Of a DNA stretch of 20,816 nucleotides, positions 1 through 10,856 are shown piece by piece. Within the stretch, counting starts at the first letter, position 1; each line of letters opens with the position of its first letter. The notes under the pieces were generated by a model. It searched no databases. It was not told the DNA's origin and saw only the letters and a program-made list of their open reading frames with translations. Both the position numbers and the translations under genes were made by a program. Location of the stretch: assembly GCF_001949145.1 (NCBI RefSeq), contig NW_019091442.1, forward strand, positions 989,279 to 1,010,094, written 5' to 3'. The DNA comes from Acanthaster planci (taxonomy: Eukaryota > Echinodermata > Asteroidea > Valvatida > Acanthasteridae).

Positions 1-76
1 ATTGGCGTGCATGCTATTGGGCCCTAAACGGTGCTGATTTTACTCTGTTTTCAATGGGGCTTGAATTAGTGGACTG

Positions 77-862
77 GACCCTTGGGTCCGAGTCACAAGC
101 CTTGAGTCTGAGTCACTTGTTTCAACTTATTCATCAATTTGGTAGGTTTTGTGCTGTGCATACCTAGAATTCTGTGGGTTTTGCTTAACATACTTCTTTT
201 TCAGAAGAGCTTTCTAAAGAGCTATGGTTCATGACAAAGGAAAAGCTAAGCTTTTTTAATATCAGAAAGAATCCACCTAACTTTGAACATAAGCAGGTAT
301 TGCTTCATTCTTTATGAAATGCCTGCATTGCTGACACAGGCTCCAGGGCTATTAAACATACATGTTTGCCTTTTAATGTTGCAGTTCTGACCGGTCAAAT
401 GGAACCCGAGGCCAACTGGTGTTGTTTTGTAAACTGCTGATGATGTGTGGCACGCTCTGGTGTAATGCCAGATAGTGTCCACCATGTATTACATGAAGCT
501 ATATGGGGCATATTGCACAGTGTGTATTCAGAAGTAAACACTCCTTGGTAGCAGATGACACTTTTTGGCATGACACCATAGGGCCAGGTGTGCGTGTGCG
601 GATGAGAAGCTGCGGACCCTACATGCAATTTTTGGAGGCCCGGCGTCAAGTTACGTTAAGAATGAATGTTACGTTTGTCTCACAAATTTGTACTTTTTTT
701 CTTTTCAGGAAAATGCATGAATATAATTTGAGTCACGAGAAACCAAGCTCGAGTCCAAGTCATCATGGTCGAGTTGGTGTCATTGTACAATATTTTACAA
801 TGTGACTGAAGTAGAGTCCGAGTAACACAAGAGTCGGAGACCTGGACTCAAGTCCTACAACA
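77..862. repeat. Degenerate GAGTC(C/T)GAGTC-type short-repeat region
   Basis: Two clusters of a degenerate 5-11 bp unit are visible. The first (about 77-125) contains GGGTCCGAGTCAC and TTGAGTCTGAGTCAC. The second (about 724-862) contains TTGAGTCACGAG, CTCGAGTCCAAGTC, AGAGTCCGAGTAAC, AAGAGTCGGAG and GGACTCAAGTCC. The clusters have the same general orientation and are separated by about 600 bp of ordinary AT-rich sequence. This resembles decayed tandem repeats or the two ends of an unclassified element; no target-site duplication was found. Small ORFs across it (84 codons on minus, 100 on plus) have no recognisable domain and are not called as genes. Confidence 0.5.
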
Positions 863-870
863 CTGCTCAA

Positions 871-3076
871 CAAAGTGAAAGTATTGAACAAATTTGAAGT
901 CAACCACTTTTTTGTTTGATATCTCAATCTCCATTAGGGATATCATTTCTATGGTTTTGTTTTTACAACAGTGACCTTGAAATTTGACCAATTGAGTACA
1001 AAGCCAATAAAATTTTTATTATACAATTCAAGACTACACCAAGATTAATCCATACACATACATGTATGTCCAATTCTTCAGGAGTTATGGTGGGAAAACC
1101 AGCTCTAATGTTTTAACAAATACATGATCTTAAACTTTTTCCTATGGGTTCAAAATCAACAAGCCTCTTAGACACCAAGACCATTCTACAAACCATATTT
1201 TGAAGTTGATATGTCATGTGAGGATGCATGGAAAAATAACCATGATGGAATGATGACAAGCAGTGCAGTAGTTTTTAGTCCAGTGCAAACGTGGCTAACG
1301 ATACAAAATGAACTAACCATGTACTCTTGTTAAAAGTCATACATGTACTTGGTTTAAAACTGGCATGCCATCATTTTGACAAAAAATGGTACAAAATGTT
1401 TATTTTCCAAATATGTGTTAAATACTGATTGAGGAATTCTTCACAAGGGGTGACTCTAACAAATTTAACAGCAACTTTTGAAATAGCCAAGAGGCTACTC
1501 TACCATTAATGTCAAGAATCCAAAGTTTCACAAATTCTAAAAAAAATTACATATGTACATTATGATTGGACATAGAGAGAGTATATTATTTCTGGTATAG
1601 GGTTTTTGTTACAGCCATGTTTATACAGCAGGTGACAGATCTGGCACAAAAAAAATAATAGGCTGATGATGCCATCTATGAAAAGACCTTCAGTTTTTCC
1701 AGATGCACCACAGAGCTAGAACAGCTGCCATAATGTAATTTGTGCTTATATGTACATGTACTTATATTGTGCATCAAAACTATGTACACATGTGACCAAA
1801 TTTTTGACTTATATTATGTGAAAATGACACTCAATGTACATGTACATGACACATCAGGACTTTTACTGGGGCTACAGGATAATTGAAAATACTTTAAAAT
1901 ATACAAAACTTTGCTTAATTGTCACACCTAAAGATAACTTGTCTGAACGTTGCATGTACTTGCACGTCCCTCAAGTGGAAATTGTCATCCCCTTGATAAT
2001 AAAGTTGAAAAAAATGGCAATGACAACTGTGTATGTTGTTAAAACATACACTTTCACTAATGTGTCTTAGCTAACTTGCTAACAAAAAAGGACTTAAGAG
2101 AAATCAAATATTGCCATATTTCACTATTTTGTGTGTTTAATAAAATCAATACACCTAAAAGAGTATCCATCAAGTTCCCCTTACATCCCTATAGGACCTT
2201 GAATGTATGAACATGAGACATCCTACAGAAACGAAGGTACATGTACATGTATATGGAACTGAACTGCAGGAGACTATGCAGATCTAACCTCCACTTTGGC
2301 TTTGGCTGTGGGCACTTTCAGCTATTCTGTTGACACTTTCACTTAATAGCTCCCCCATCAATGTGGCCACTACCTCAGGTTCCATTTCATCACTGTCTCC
2401 AAAGAGTACTTCTGGAGAAATGAAATGAACCAACAAAACCCATTGGAAACCCTAATTCAATTTGCATTTTCAAATTTTCCTGGTTTCAAGTTTACATTTG
2501 ATTTGACAATATGATATGGTTCCTCTGTTAAATCCATATTTATGCTTATTGCCTAATTACAAAACATTGTCAAGCACAGAAAAAATCAATCTTGCAAGCC
2601 AAAAATTCAAACTCTAGATTCGGTCACTGCTTTCATCATCCAATCAAAGTCTTACTTTACATGTACTTGGATGCAGCTGCAATTTTCACATGTGCCTATG
2701 GAAGTGGCTATATGGTCTTAAACCGTGCTATATACATGTACATGTATACAACTTCCTCAACAAACTATTAGAACCATGGTAAGGTCAACTCTCTTGTCTG
2801 ACACACCTCTCTTTCATTTTTGTGTCTCTGAACAGCATTTTCTCTAACACGTCTCTGAAAAAAGAAGAAGCCCTGCTACCTTAAAAAAAAAAAGCACACA
2901 AAATGTCCATTATATGTGCAGGTAATACTAATCGTCACAATGTACATTTAGAAATAGAGTACACATAGTTTATTAACAGGAATTGTCAATAAAATTAGTA
3001 AACAGAAAAAAGTCATAAAATGACTAGGAATTGGATTTTCCTGATAGATAAAAGAATGCGTGACGGTGGTGTACAT
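871..3076. other. AT-rich intergenic or intronic DNA, no gene seen
   Basis: No recognisable coding region or structural RNA was seen. Reading frames are short and compositionally biased. The stretch contains many TACATGTA octamers (for example 1059, 1340, 1753, 1837, 2238, 2244, 2658, 2733, 2739), including an 18-bp perfect palindrome at 2731-2748. Confidence 0.5.
2731..2748. repeat. 18-bp perfect palindrome of chained TACATGTA
   Basis: TATACATGTACATGTATA equals its own reverse complement. It is two overlapping TACATGTA octamers flanked by TA, and is one of the longest members of the motif family that recurs through the window. Its function is unknown. Confidence 0.85.
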
Positions 3077-3130
3077 TTACAGGTAGTATGGGAACCGATT
3101 CCCGTAACAGGTAAGAACATGTACCTGTAA
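3077..3130. repeat. Nested inverted repeat, possible stem structure
   Basis: TTACAGGTA (3077-3085) and TACCTGTAA (3122-3130) are perfect 9-bp inverted arms. Between them GGGAA-CCGA-TTCCC forms a second, 5-bp hairpin. This gives a small nested stem of about 54 nt. It does not have the arm spacing of a tRNA. It could be chance, a cruciform-prone sequence or a relic of a foldback element. Confidence 0.4.
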
Positions 3131-3545
3131 TTATCATTAACATAATAACAAAAACATTTTAACTGAGTAGTTTCCACTGTGTTCCCACCCACTCTATCTA
3201 CTCTCTTGCAACTTCTTTGTAAATTCTAATGGTTTTGCTAAAGGATGATCTTTTTTCTAAGATTTTATGTTGTTGTTACCTAAAGTTTCTTTTCTACTGA
3301 TAGGTAAGGAATGGATCACGTCCTTCACAACTTTAGTGTCCTTTGGTATGTCATTATTACAGTGCGACAAGCAGCGCACAGCAGGGGCTTCTTTTCACTT
3401 GAGTTTTCTTAGGATGTGCAGTAACATGACCTTTCCTTCTGCAGTAACGTGACATGGCTGCCGAAGAGTCAGTAATTGGAGTCAACTATTACTTTCCCTC
3501 AAAAATTTAATTGTGACGTGTTCTTGCGATACACACTGTGCACGT

Positions 3546-3705
3546 GGTTCAGAGATACATGAGATGACCTTCAAGTAGTAATATTACCTTATTACAGGGA
3601 GATGAGCTTCGATCGGAACAACTCACTTGAGGGTTGTTGGCAAGACCACCACCCTCAACAAAACGTACAATTTTATGCCAAAATTTGTTGTTTTGGTCAA
3701 AATCA
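3546..3705 (+). repeat. Dispersed repeat family, copy 1
   Basis: About 160 bp beginning GGTTCAGAGATACATGAG and ending near TTTTGGTCAAAATC. It matches the reverse complement of 8781-8939 at roughly 90% by eye, including the long shared core GGGTTGTTGGCAAGACCACC. Similarity stops sharply at both ends, as expected for a short interspersed element or for the terminal repeat of a larger one. Small ORFs crossing it in both directions are not credible genes. Confidence 0.85.
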
Positions 3706-4650
3706 GACAGCATTTTTCGGAAAAAAACATCTGGGCTTTTACTCGCATCTGCACAAAACGATCTTTAGAAGTCGACAAGCTTTCATGATGCAGACTCCCG
3801 CGCCCTACGCATAGTGAACCAACAAATTCCTTCGAAGTTGAGACTGGGACCATACCAGTCAATCACAATGCACCACATACATGCAGTGCATGAAAGCCAT
3901 GGAGAGATCATGCCAGTGTGGATCGCAGCAGATCTTTGTTTGCAAGATATCCAAGAGGTAGATTTCTGTATTAAGAGCTCATGGGACAAAAGAAGGTGCA
4001 CTGTGACAACTTGAGAGAATGTCAGTCTAAAGAAATAATTTGAAGATGGAAAACAACTTGAAAACATACATGTACATGAATTGAACAGATACACATTTCA
4101 CTAGAACTATGTATGTGAAATATTTGAAGTGAATGTACTAACGGTCCTTGCATACGTGTACATGAAATGTACCAATTCCTGAAGTACTGAGCTACAGTAT
4201 TTAACATGTACATTGGTTTTTAGAAGTGTTCAAGCATGTAGTTTGGGCCTGCTTGGAAAGATTTTTAATTTTGAGGGAAGAAGAAAATTTTGAACACGTG
4301 TTTGAACAAATATCAGCAGTGGAAGGACACAATTAGCTTAGGATTAAATAAAGAAATCCTCAATTAGGACTCAATCTTGTGCTTTGCCACTGTAATTCTC
4401 AAGGTGCTTCAGTTCACGTCATAAAAATCCTCCTCATAATTTATGACCATGTCCTCATGGAAACGTTGCGTGCAAGTCATCATGAATGTTTTACATGTAT
4501 GTGTGTACTCACAGTTCGGCATTCCAACAGCACATGCCCAAAATGAAGCCAATCCTGAGATCATTCAGATGCCCATGCAAGGTCTGCCCTATGCAAAGTC
4601 ACATGCAAGCTTTGTTCCTAAATTACCTTTCATCAAGCCATCATTTTCAG
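3706..4650. other. No gene seen between repeat copy 1 and the recombinase relic
   Basis: Short plus and minus ORFs overlap each other here (for example 3783-4094 minus, 3814-4014 plus) and carry no recognisable motif. TACATGTA occurs at 4067. The stretch just upstream of 4651 may contain further decayed sequence of the recombinase element, but I cannot recognise it. Confidence 0.4.
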
Positions 4651-5546
4651 TGGAGTGCCAAGAACCAAGAGCTCATTTCCCTCACAAACCACTTGCCCTC
4701 CATACATGTACATGTACTAATGAACGATAGAGCACCAAGCACTGTTACCCAATACACACAGCGAGTCACCTCTTCCAGCTGATCCATGCACAATATGATT
4801 GTATCTTTTCAGCAATTCAGCACTGTCGTCATCACTGCTTCTGCTGCATGGCTACTTTTAGACGATCCCACTGAGACCCCATTAATTGTTCAAGTAATAG
4901 AAGGGCTTAAAAGAACCCTTACAAAGGCAAGGGCAAGAAAGGAGCCTACAGCACCTGACATCTTATCACAGATGATGAAAATGTACGGAACTGACAGATT
5001 TGTTCAGAATGTAATGAACATTAGAACGTTGGCTATGGCTCTAATTTCATTCGTTGGGTTTCTACGATTTAATGAGCTTGCATCACTTAAGATGGACAAT
5101 TTCAAGTTTCATCCTGTCATATGTTAATCCCAATAAGATCAAGCAAGACAGATGTAGTCATTGCCAGATCATTTACTGAAACTTGTCCAGTAGCTATGTT
5201 GGAGCTTTATATTAAGCTTGCGATTATTCAACTGGCAAACAGAGATGCCTTTGTATTTAGGAATTTAACAAAATTCAAAATTGGATATTTCTTGCATAAG
5301 AGTAACCAGCCATTGTCATATTTCAGAGTTAGGGAACTAGTTCTAAAAGCACTTTCTCCAACTGTGGAAGATGTTTCCAAAGTTTCATTACGTAGCTTGA
5401 GATCAGGAAGAGCCTCACTGGCTTCAAAGGCTGGTCTCACCGACAGACTGTTCAAGTGTCATGGGCGCTGGAAGTCAGCTAAAGATAGTAACGTTCAGGA
5501 GAGTTTCACCAATTCATTATCACTTTCTCAGAGTTTAGGTATCTAA
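4651..5546 (+). pseudogene. Tyrosine recombinase (phage-integrase/XerD-like) relic
   Basis: This is the remains of a tyrosine recombinase such as those of Cryptons and YR retrotransposons, which cut and rejoin DNA through a covalent 3'-phosphotyrosine link. A core-binding segment begins near RAPSTVTQY (from 4729). A TGA stop at 4780-4782 interrupts the same frame, which then resumes. The domain continues through ASAAWLLLDDPTETP and box I GFLRFNELASL (Arg codon 5065-5067). A frameshift near 5115-5125 leads to SSKTD (Lys 5145-5147), then box II at 5391-5402 and CHGRWKS (His 5460-5462), ending at 5546. Box II reads RSLR where the family has HxxR, and the expected catalytic Tyr (family context about DGYV) is Asn at 5490-5492. 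One nonsense change, one frameshift and two lost catalytic residues make it dead. The exact element family is uncertain. Confidence 0.85.
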
Positions 5547-5570
5547 CATATACCCATTCTTTTTCAAGTT

Positions 5571-5650
5571 CATGCCGGTTGCTGAAGCTTGCACATATCA
5601 AATAGATGAGCAGGGTGTGTTATTTTGGTAGAAGAATTAATCGATTAATG
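5571..5650 (+). repeat. Direct repeat downstream of recombinase relic, copy 1
   Basis: About 80 bp starting CATGCCGGTTGCTGAAGC and including GAGCAGGGTGTGTTATTTTG, matching 6189-6276 in the same orientation. It begins 25 bp after the last codon of the recombinase relic, so it may belong to that element. YR retroelements of the Ngaro type have split direct repeats (A1-genes-B1-A2-B2), and this could be B1. I did not find the matching A1/A2 pair, so that reading is inference. Confidence 0.8.
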
Positions 5651-5787
5651 TAGTTGTATTCAGTTGAGATCCGAGGTTAACTGTGAACAGGGTGTGACAT
5701 ACACAAATGCGTCACTTCATGCTTGCTAGTAGCAACGAAAACACGAATTTGTCATGTTATTATCACTTTATTTAAAATTCACTGTCG

Positions 5788-5795
5788 TATATAAG
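5788..5795 (+). promoter_or_regulatory. TATA-box-like sequence between the direct repeats
   Basis: TATATAAG matches the eukaryotic TATA consensus and lies between the two ~85 bp direct repeats. That would fit an internal promoter of a retroelement terminal region, but such a motif is expected by chance in AT-rich DNA and no transcript evidence is available. The short frame downstream (5855-6055) begins with GTG and has no recognisable product. Confidence 0.2.
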
Positions 5796-6188
5796 TAGAA
5801 GAGCAAGCCTTTTATTTACTTGATGATGATCATTGCTTAGCTAGTCTGAAAGCAGTGGATCACATAGATCAAGCAACATTTCCACTTTTCCCAAACAATG
5901 AAAAGACAGGTTTTTGTGGTTTTTCGTATCTGGCAACCACCAGAAGCAATAGATTGTTTCCCTCAATTGTAATTCAGATTAATAAGATGTATGACTATAA
6001 AAAAGATAATTTTGCGTATAAGAATTTTTACACTAAGCTTAATGTATGCCATTGAAATCAGGATTCATGGAATGGCAATTTTCAGCAACACCTGATAAAA
6101 TATTGTTATGTTGAATCATGAGTGAAAGTAATGAAAGCTTACTGTTTGTAACATTAGCAGTTATCTATATAATTAAAGGTGGCAGGGT

Positions 6189-6276
6189 CATGCCGTTTGC
6201 TACAGCCCGCACATACATGTACCAAATAGATTAGCAGGGTGTGTTATTTTGGTAGATGATGGAATCAATTGATAAG
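6189..6276 (+). repeat. Direct repeat downstream of recombinase relic, copy 2
   Basis: Starts CATGCCGTTTGCTACAGC and aligns with 5571-5650 over its whole length at roughly 80-85% by eye. The main length difference is an extra CATGTA block: this copy reads CACATACATGTACCAAATAG where copy 1 reads CACATATCAAATAG. The two copies are offset by 618 bp. Confidence 0.8.
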
Positions 6277-7754
6277 AGATAACTTGGAGATGCCAAACTG
6301 AAAAAGGTACACATACCAGAACTGTGCATGTGGCTCAGTTTGAGTTGTACAATGTACAGCACCATTATATATCACCTTTATAAGGAAAACTGTTGAAAAC
6401 AATTTAGCTTATGAGCACTTCCTCCAAATTAGTCATTTACAAATCAGTGTTAGTTGTCCATATAAACATGTAAAACCTGGGGCACATTCAGTAATACAAT
6501 ACTATGTATATGTATACATACATGTACTATCCACCATAAAGATATCAAATACCGCAATACGTATTGCACTACTAAATGTGCCCATATTTCTGTTGAGTGT
6601 CTTTTGATCAGATCTGATTAATCATCTCAGTGCACACCAGACCCAAAAGAAACTTTAACAAGCCTTTTTTAAACTAGTTTGATGGGCGAGTTAACTTTTT
6701 CTTTTAGTTGCCCGCAGGAGTTTTCCTAGCCCACTGGACATTTTTGGCTAAAAACCAATCCTGACTGGCTTTTCTACTTCCTTATTTCAACTTTTACCAT
6801 GCAGTCTGGCTGTGAATTTAAAGGATTACTTAAAGTGGAGGATGAAAATGGAGGAAGATCAATGTCATAACGTTTTATTCATCCTTACAAATATGAAAAT
6901 GATAGTTTCAAACAGGTAGCCCACCAGGCAAGTTAAAAAATACATGTGACAAGCCCACACCATTTTGACTAGAACTTGTAAGCTGGTCTAGTGTTAAAGT
7001 CGAGGCCTGAACAATTATATGACAGGGGAAGAAGGGGAGAACCAAGAAGTTAAACACCAATCCCAAGCCTAAACTTTACAGTTTAATACCAAAAATATTA
7101 GTTTGGCATGGCCATGTCTACTGCCAGTTACATGTATTGCAATTCATGCAGTTAGTGTCAAAAGCATTGTTGCATGCAGAGTTACATGTATCTTTTCCAC
7201 CATACAATCTCACCAAGAATATGAACAGTCATTAATTTGAATTATTCAACTCTTTGGCAGTGAGATAAAGTGTCAGTGAAAGAAAAAATAGCAACAGCAA
7301 AACAGATTAACACATTCTGAGGAACAAAAACAAGACCAGTGTCAAACAATGCATTCAGGCACATTCATGTGCTTTAAACATGCTTTATTCTGACTCAGAG
7401 GTACCTGTACATGCACAAGTACCTGCCGTTGAAAATGATATGCAGTCACATCTGGATCACTGCAAACCATACCTGCCACATTTTGCATTTTTGAATAACA
7501 GTACCAGCACAGTTTTTAAAGACAGCCAATTCCACAAAGCAGAATAACAAAGCAAATTCAAACCAGTTATAAACCAATAAAGTGCACCTACAAAACACTA
7601 AAAGATGCATTTTAAAGGAATGAAATTTGGGGAAATGCACTGTGTCTTGGTAGTTGAGAATGAGTCAGAAAGAAAATACATGTACACAAGCATTACAATC
7701 ATCATCAATACTGCTACTACAAGGCAAGGGCACAGTTAATGGTGAAAATGTTGA
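6277..7754. other. No gene seen
   Basis: AT-rich sequence with short frames only. The minus-strand ORFs at 7446-7640 and 7665-7880 lack recognisable motifs. TACATGTA recurs near 6520, 7128, 7175 and 7678. No repeat partner was found elsewhere in the window. Confidence 0.4.
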
Positions 7755-8225
7755 ATGAAAAAAAGGCCGATATGTGCAATACGCGGTTTCATTGCAGAGA
7801 AAAAAAAAGACTTCAAATGGAACCTTTTCCTTGGAGAAGACCTGTATCTTCCTGTGCACCATCAGTTGTTGTTGATGCATCCAATTCAGAGGATGGAACT
7901 TCTGAAACTAGAATACAAATGTATGTTTGGCAACTTACATGAACAACTCTATTCTGTGCTCGCTCTTCACATCCCTTCCACCCAGTCAGTTGAACAAGAC
8001 AGATATAATATCCCTCATGACTTTCTTCTGCAGTGGACTCCTAAGTTATTTGAAATTGTACAATGCTGGAATATATCCCAATTATCTGATTGGAGGGTTG
8101 TCAGTCACACAAGACATGAATTACCCAGTATAATCAAAGGCAGACCATTGATGTATTGCACAGACACAACAGGTGCAGTTGCAGTACTTCACAAAAATAC
8201 TAACAATTTCAGGCAGCATAGATAA
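7755..8225 (+). CDS. Unidentified 156-codon ORF
   Basis: I do not recognise this product. It is an uninterrupted 156-residue frame, the longest open frame outside the transposon relics. Its N-terminus is lysine-rich (MKKRPICAIRGF, then AEKKKDFKWN). The middle is rich in Leu and His (LPVHHQLLLMHPIQRMELL). The end reads KGRPLMYCTDTTGAVAVLHK. There is no signal peptide, clear membrane segment or zinc-finger pattern. The sequence just before the ATG does not look like a strong promoter or splice acceptor. It may be an exon, a fragment of an unrecognised transposon protein or a chance frame; the two other plus frames are also partly open here, which weakens the case. Confidence 0.2.
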   Translation: MKKRPICAIRGFIAEKKKDFKWNLFLGEDLYLPVHHQLLLMHPIQRMELLKLEYKCMFGNLHEQLYSVLALHIPSTQSVEQDRYNIPHDFLLQWTPKLFEIVQCWNISQLSDWRVVSHTRHELPSIIKGRPLMYCTDTTGAVAVLHKNTNNFRQHR

Positions 8226-8780
8226 GTGCCAGACTGTTCCATTTTTAGTTAGATAAACGCAATTTCTGAACTTGTACATGTAAGTGATGGTCACAGCCTA
8301 CCGCGTGCCATAGTGCATGTACGAACTCAATTCCAGTGAAAATCAACAGAGGGTACTCTGCGAAAAGAGATTTGCATAGTGAAATTTATGAATGAATGTC
8401 TCCGCCCAGCAGCAGCCCAACGTCCTGGAAATTTGTGTGTGAAGATTATGTATGATATTGTATTCATGTTATTAAAAAATGAGCAAACTTGGCTTCTTGA
8501 TAATAAAAAGATTGCGGTAATTTAATTTCAGTTTCCAAAACGAAATTAGAAAAGAAGCAAAATCACTTCCCTTTATGAACCCAAACTCCCGAAAAAGGCA
8601 GATACTCAATTTTCCTGCACTTTCAGGTAACCTTTTAACCCTCCTCTGCCGGCCCATACCAAGAAGAAAAGGAAGCAGGGGTGGCAACTAGGACAAAAAA
8701 AGGTCAAAAACTATGCCTCTGCTGACCATCTTTGGACACAAAGATGACATCATAGATATTTATGCTTCTTGAAAATCTTT
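8226..8780. other. No gene seen
   Basis: Short frames only, including a 71-codon minus ORF (8472-8687) without recognisable features. TACATGTA occurs near 8274. Confidence 0.4.
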
Positions 8781-8939
8781 GAATTTTGACCAAATAAACA
8801 AAGTTTGGCATAAAATTTTACATTTGTTTAGGGTGGTGGTCTTGCCAACAACCCTTAAGTGAGTTGTTCCAATCGAAGCTCATCCCCTGGTACTAAGATA
8901 ATATTACTACTTGAAGGTCATCTCATGTATCTCTGAACC
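8781..8939 (-). repeat. Dispersed repeat family, copy 2 (inverted)
   Basis: The reverse complement of this 159-bp stretch begins GGTTCAGAGATACATGAG and matches 3546-3705 to about 90%. The shared block CAAGTAGTAATATTA is identical. Differences are scattered substitutions and small shifts around the GGGGATGAGC segment. The two copies bracket 5.4 kb that includes the first recombinase relic and its direct repeats. Confidence 0.85.
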
Positions 8940-10856
8940 TGCAATTTTGCTGTTATGGCAGTTAGCTACAGCTGAACAAACTTCACCAGTTTAGCCAGAT
9001 CGCTTGGATAGGCCTACTCACTTTGTTTGAACTTGTGGGACAATTTTGAACATTTAAGCTCTCCAATGGTAAAATGAAGTTCATTTGGAACTGGCCAAAA
9101 TGTTTTTTAAAATTTGTTCAGTGTTTCTGTGCGACTTTTGTACGTAATTGAGTGATGCTGGCTGGGTTGGGTATTTAAAAATTGCGGCTGTGTCATGCTT
9201 AAGGCTTAGTCGTTCTGGGGTGAAAAATAGTAAAAGGCGAAGCCTACATGTACTTTTTTTGTGAACCTCAATGGCAGGATGAAATTTAAGCTGATTATTG
9301 GTCATGTGCTACCTGTCTGTAGCTGTAGTGTACGCATGCCCAACCCAGAACTGATACCCAATTTAAACTTGAGCAAGAGAAGTTTTACCATCAGTTTCAG
9401 TGTCTCTAACTTGAAAGTGCACATACTGCAATAAGTCCTTGCATGTTAGTAAAGTTGCATTGCTTTTATGTGGACTGTGCATGTGAAACAAGTGTAATTT
9501 AAATTATCTGGTCATATACCAGCTTATTAAATATTCCAAAATTATAAAAATTTATGCCTTTCACCATTTTTGGGGGCATGCTTTGGGATTTTTTTCCTTT
9601 TTTATTAGGAGATGTATTAAAGGAGTACTAAAAACTGGGTAAAAGCTAACTTTTGTTAAACTTCTCTAAACCTACACTAAAAGTTACAGACCAGTATCAT
9701 AGGTTTGTGCACAGGGCATTAAGTACACATTGTGAACAGGAAATGGAATTCTTTCCAACACTTGCAAAAAAGTTTCAATTTTCGAGTACAAGTCCTATGA
9801 CAACAAACATTTGGTAAAAAACTACAACCCAACTACAACCCCTTCACGCCGGGACTCGTTAAAACACGCCGTAAAAATTGAGATCCTCAGCCCGCTTTTC
9901 AGCTATTATTCTCGGCCCATGCTCGAGTGAACACGGTGAAAGAAGGCAGACCCTGGCTCTTGTGTATATGGTAATTGGTCTTTATGTGTAGCCCAGAAAT
10001 GAAAAGACAGAATTTGCATCATAATCACCAGCTTCACAATAGTCCCCAATTTGAAAAGAGGCAATGAGAATGTGGAAGCTTGAGTAGAGCCGCATGCCAC
10101 CGAACAATCTGCCTTTTCACAGTGTAATTCAAAGCGTGCAGAGCACGCTGGGCCACAAACTGAGAATTTGTGGTTTGGCAGGTGGCCAAGCGAGGCTGGA
10201 ATTCTTGGAGTCGGCTTTCAGAAAGAAATTCCCGTGGAGAAGGGGTTAACAAAATCAACTCATTCAAAATGGTTTTGATGGGTATTAAGCAACCAGTGCA
10301 GATCACTTCCTTGGGTGTACAGTGACAACTGGAAACCACAAGACTTGTCACAGACCCAATTTAGTGGTCTGATTAACTGATTGCATGTGACTTACTGTAA
10401 TCCTGGTATACTCATAAAGGGTAACAGTTAAGCCTTGATACATACACTGGTATTGAAAGTATCCTTAGCCCTCAAAACTCCTGTTGTTCAATTACATTTT
10501 GCAATATCCTAATTGAGGTGAGCTGTACATGGCATATTGTCTAAGCACAATTTTCTGTTGCTTTTCAGGTTTGCACACTTACAAACATTCGTTCCAATTT
10601 ATTTGCCTGGAACCTTTATGACATCTTTATCTTGAGTCCCTGAACTACTTGTAGCTACAACATGCCTATGTGAAATAGCCTGTAGTTCAGTTGCATCACA
10701 AGCCCTATCAGTCCCTAGATACTTTTTTACATTTTTTTTTTCAAATTCCCTTGGTACTTTGTTTTCTGCTTCAAGTATCTCTGTTTCGCTTTTCAATTCT
10801 TCCAACTCACAGGCGATTCTCCTGCATGTACTTCCTTTGTGCTTTTTTCCAATGGT
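8940..10856. other. No firm gene; weak minus-strand ORFs
   Basis: The minus-strand frames 9906-10100 and 10034-10351 (105 codons) overlap and show no recognised domain. The minus-strand frame 10599-10805 has a charged, heptad-like start (LEELKSETEILEAENKV) that could be a coiled-coil fragment but has no other support. A CpG-containing patch lies at about 9845-9935. I looked for a reverse transcriptase upstream of the RNase H remnant at 10857 and did not recognise one. Confidence 0.35.

Noticed and set aside
503-805. 100-codon plus ORF
   Set aside because: Runs into the GAGTC repeat cluster, is overlapped by an equally long minus ORF and has no recognisable motif.
3061-3130. tRNA-like fold suggested by GGGAACCGATTCCC
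   Set aside because: Arm spacing does not fit a tRNA: no acceptor pairing, D-arm or anticodon arm could be placed.
3783-4094. 103-codon minus ORF
   Set aside because: Cys/Ser-rich, overlaps plus ORFs of similar length and a TACATGTA chain; no domain.
9159-9348. 10-bp inverted repeat CTGGGTTGGG / CCCAACCCAG
   Set aside because: Pairing does not extend and no flanking duplication is seen; likely chance.
10034-10351. 105-codon minus-strand ORF
   Set aside because: Composition is protein-like, but no motif, start context or neighbour supports it; overlaps another short minus ORF.
10599-10805. Possible coiled-coil fragment on the minus strand
   Set aside because: Only about 20 residues look heptad-like and the rest is featureless, so it was not called as a gene.
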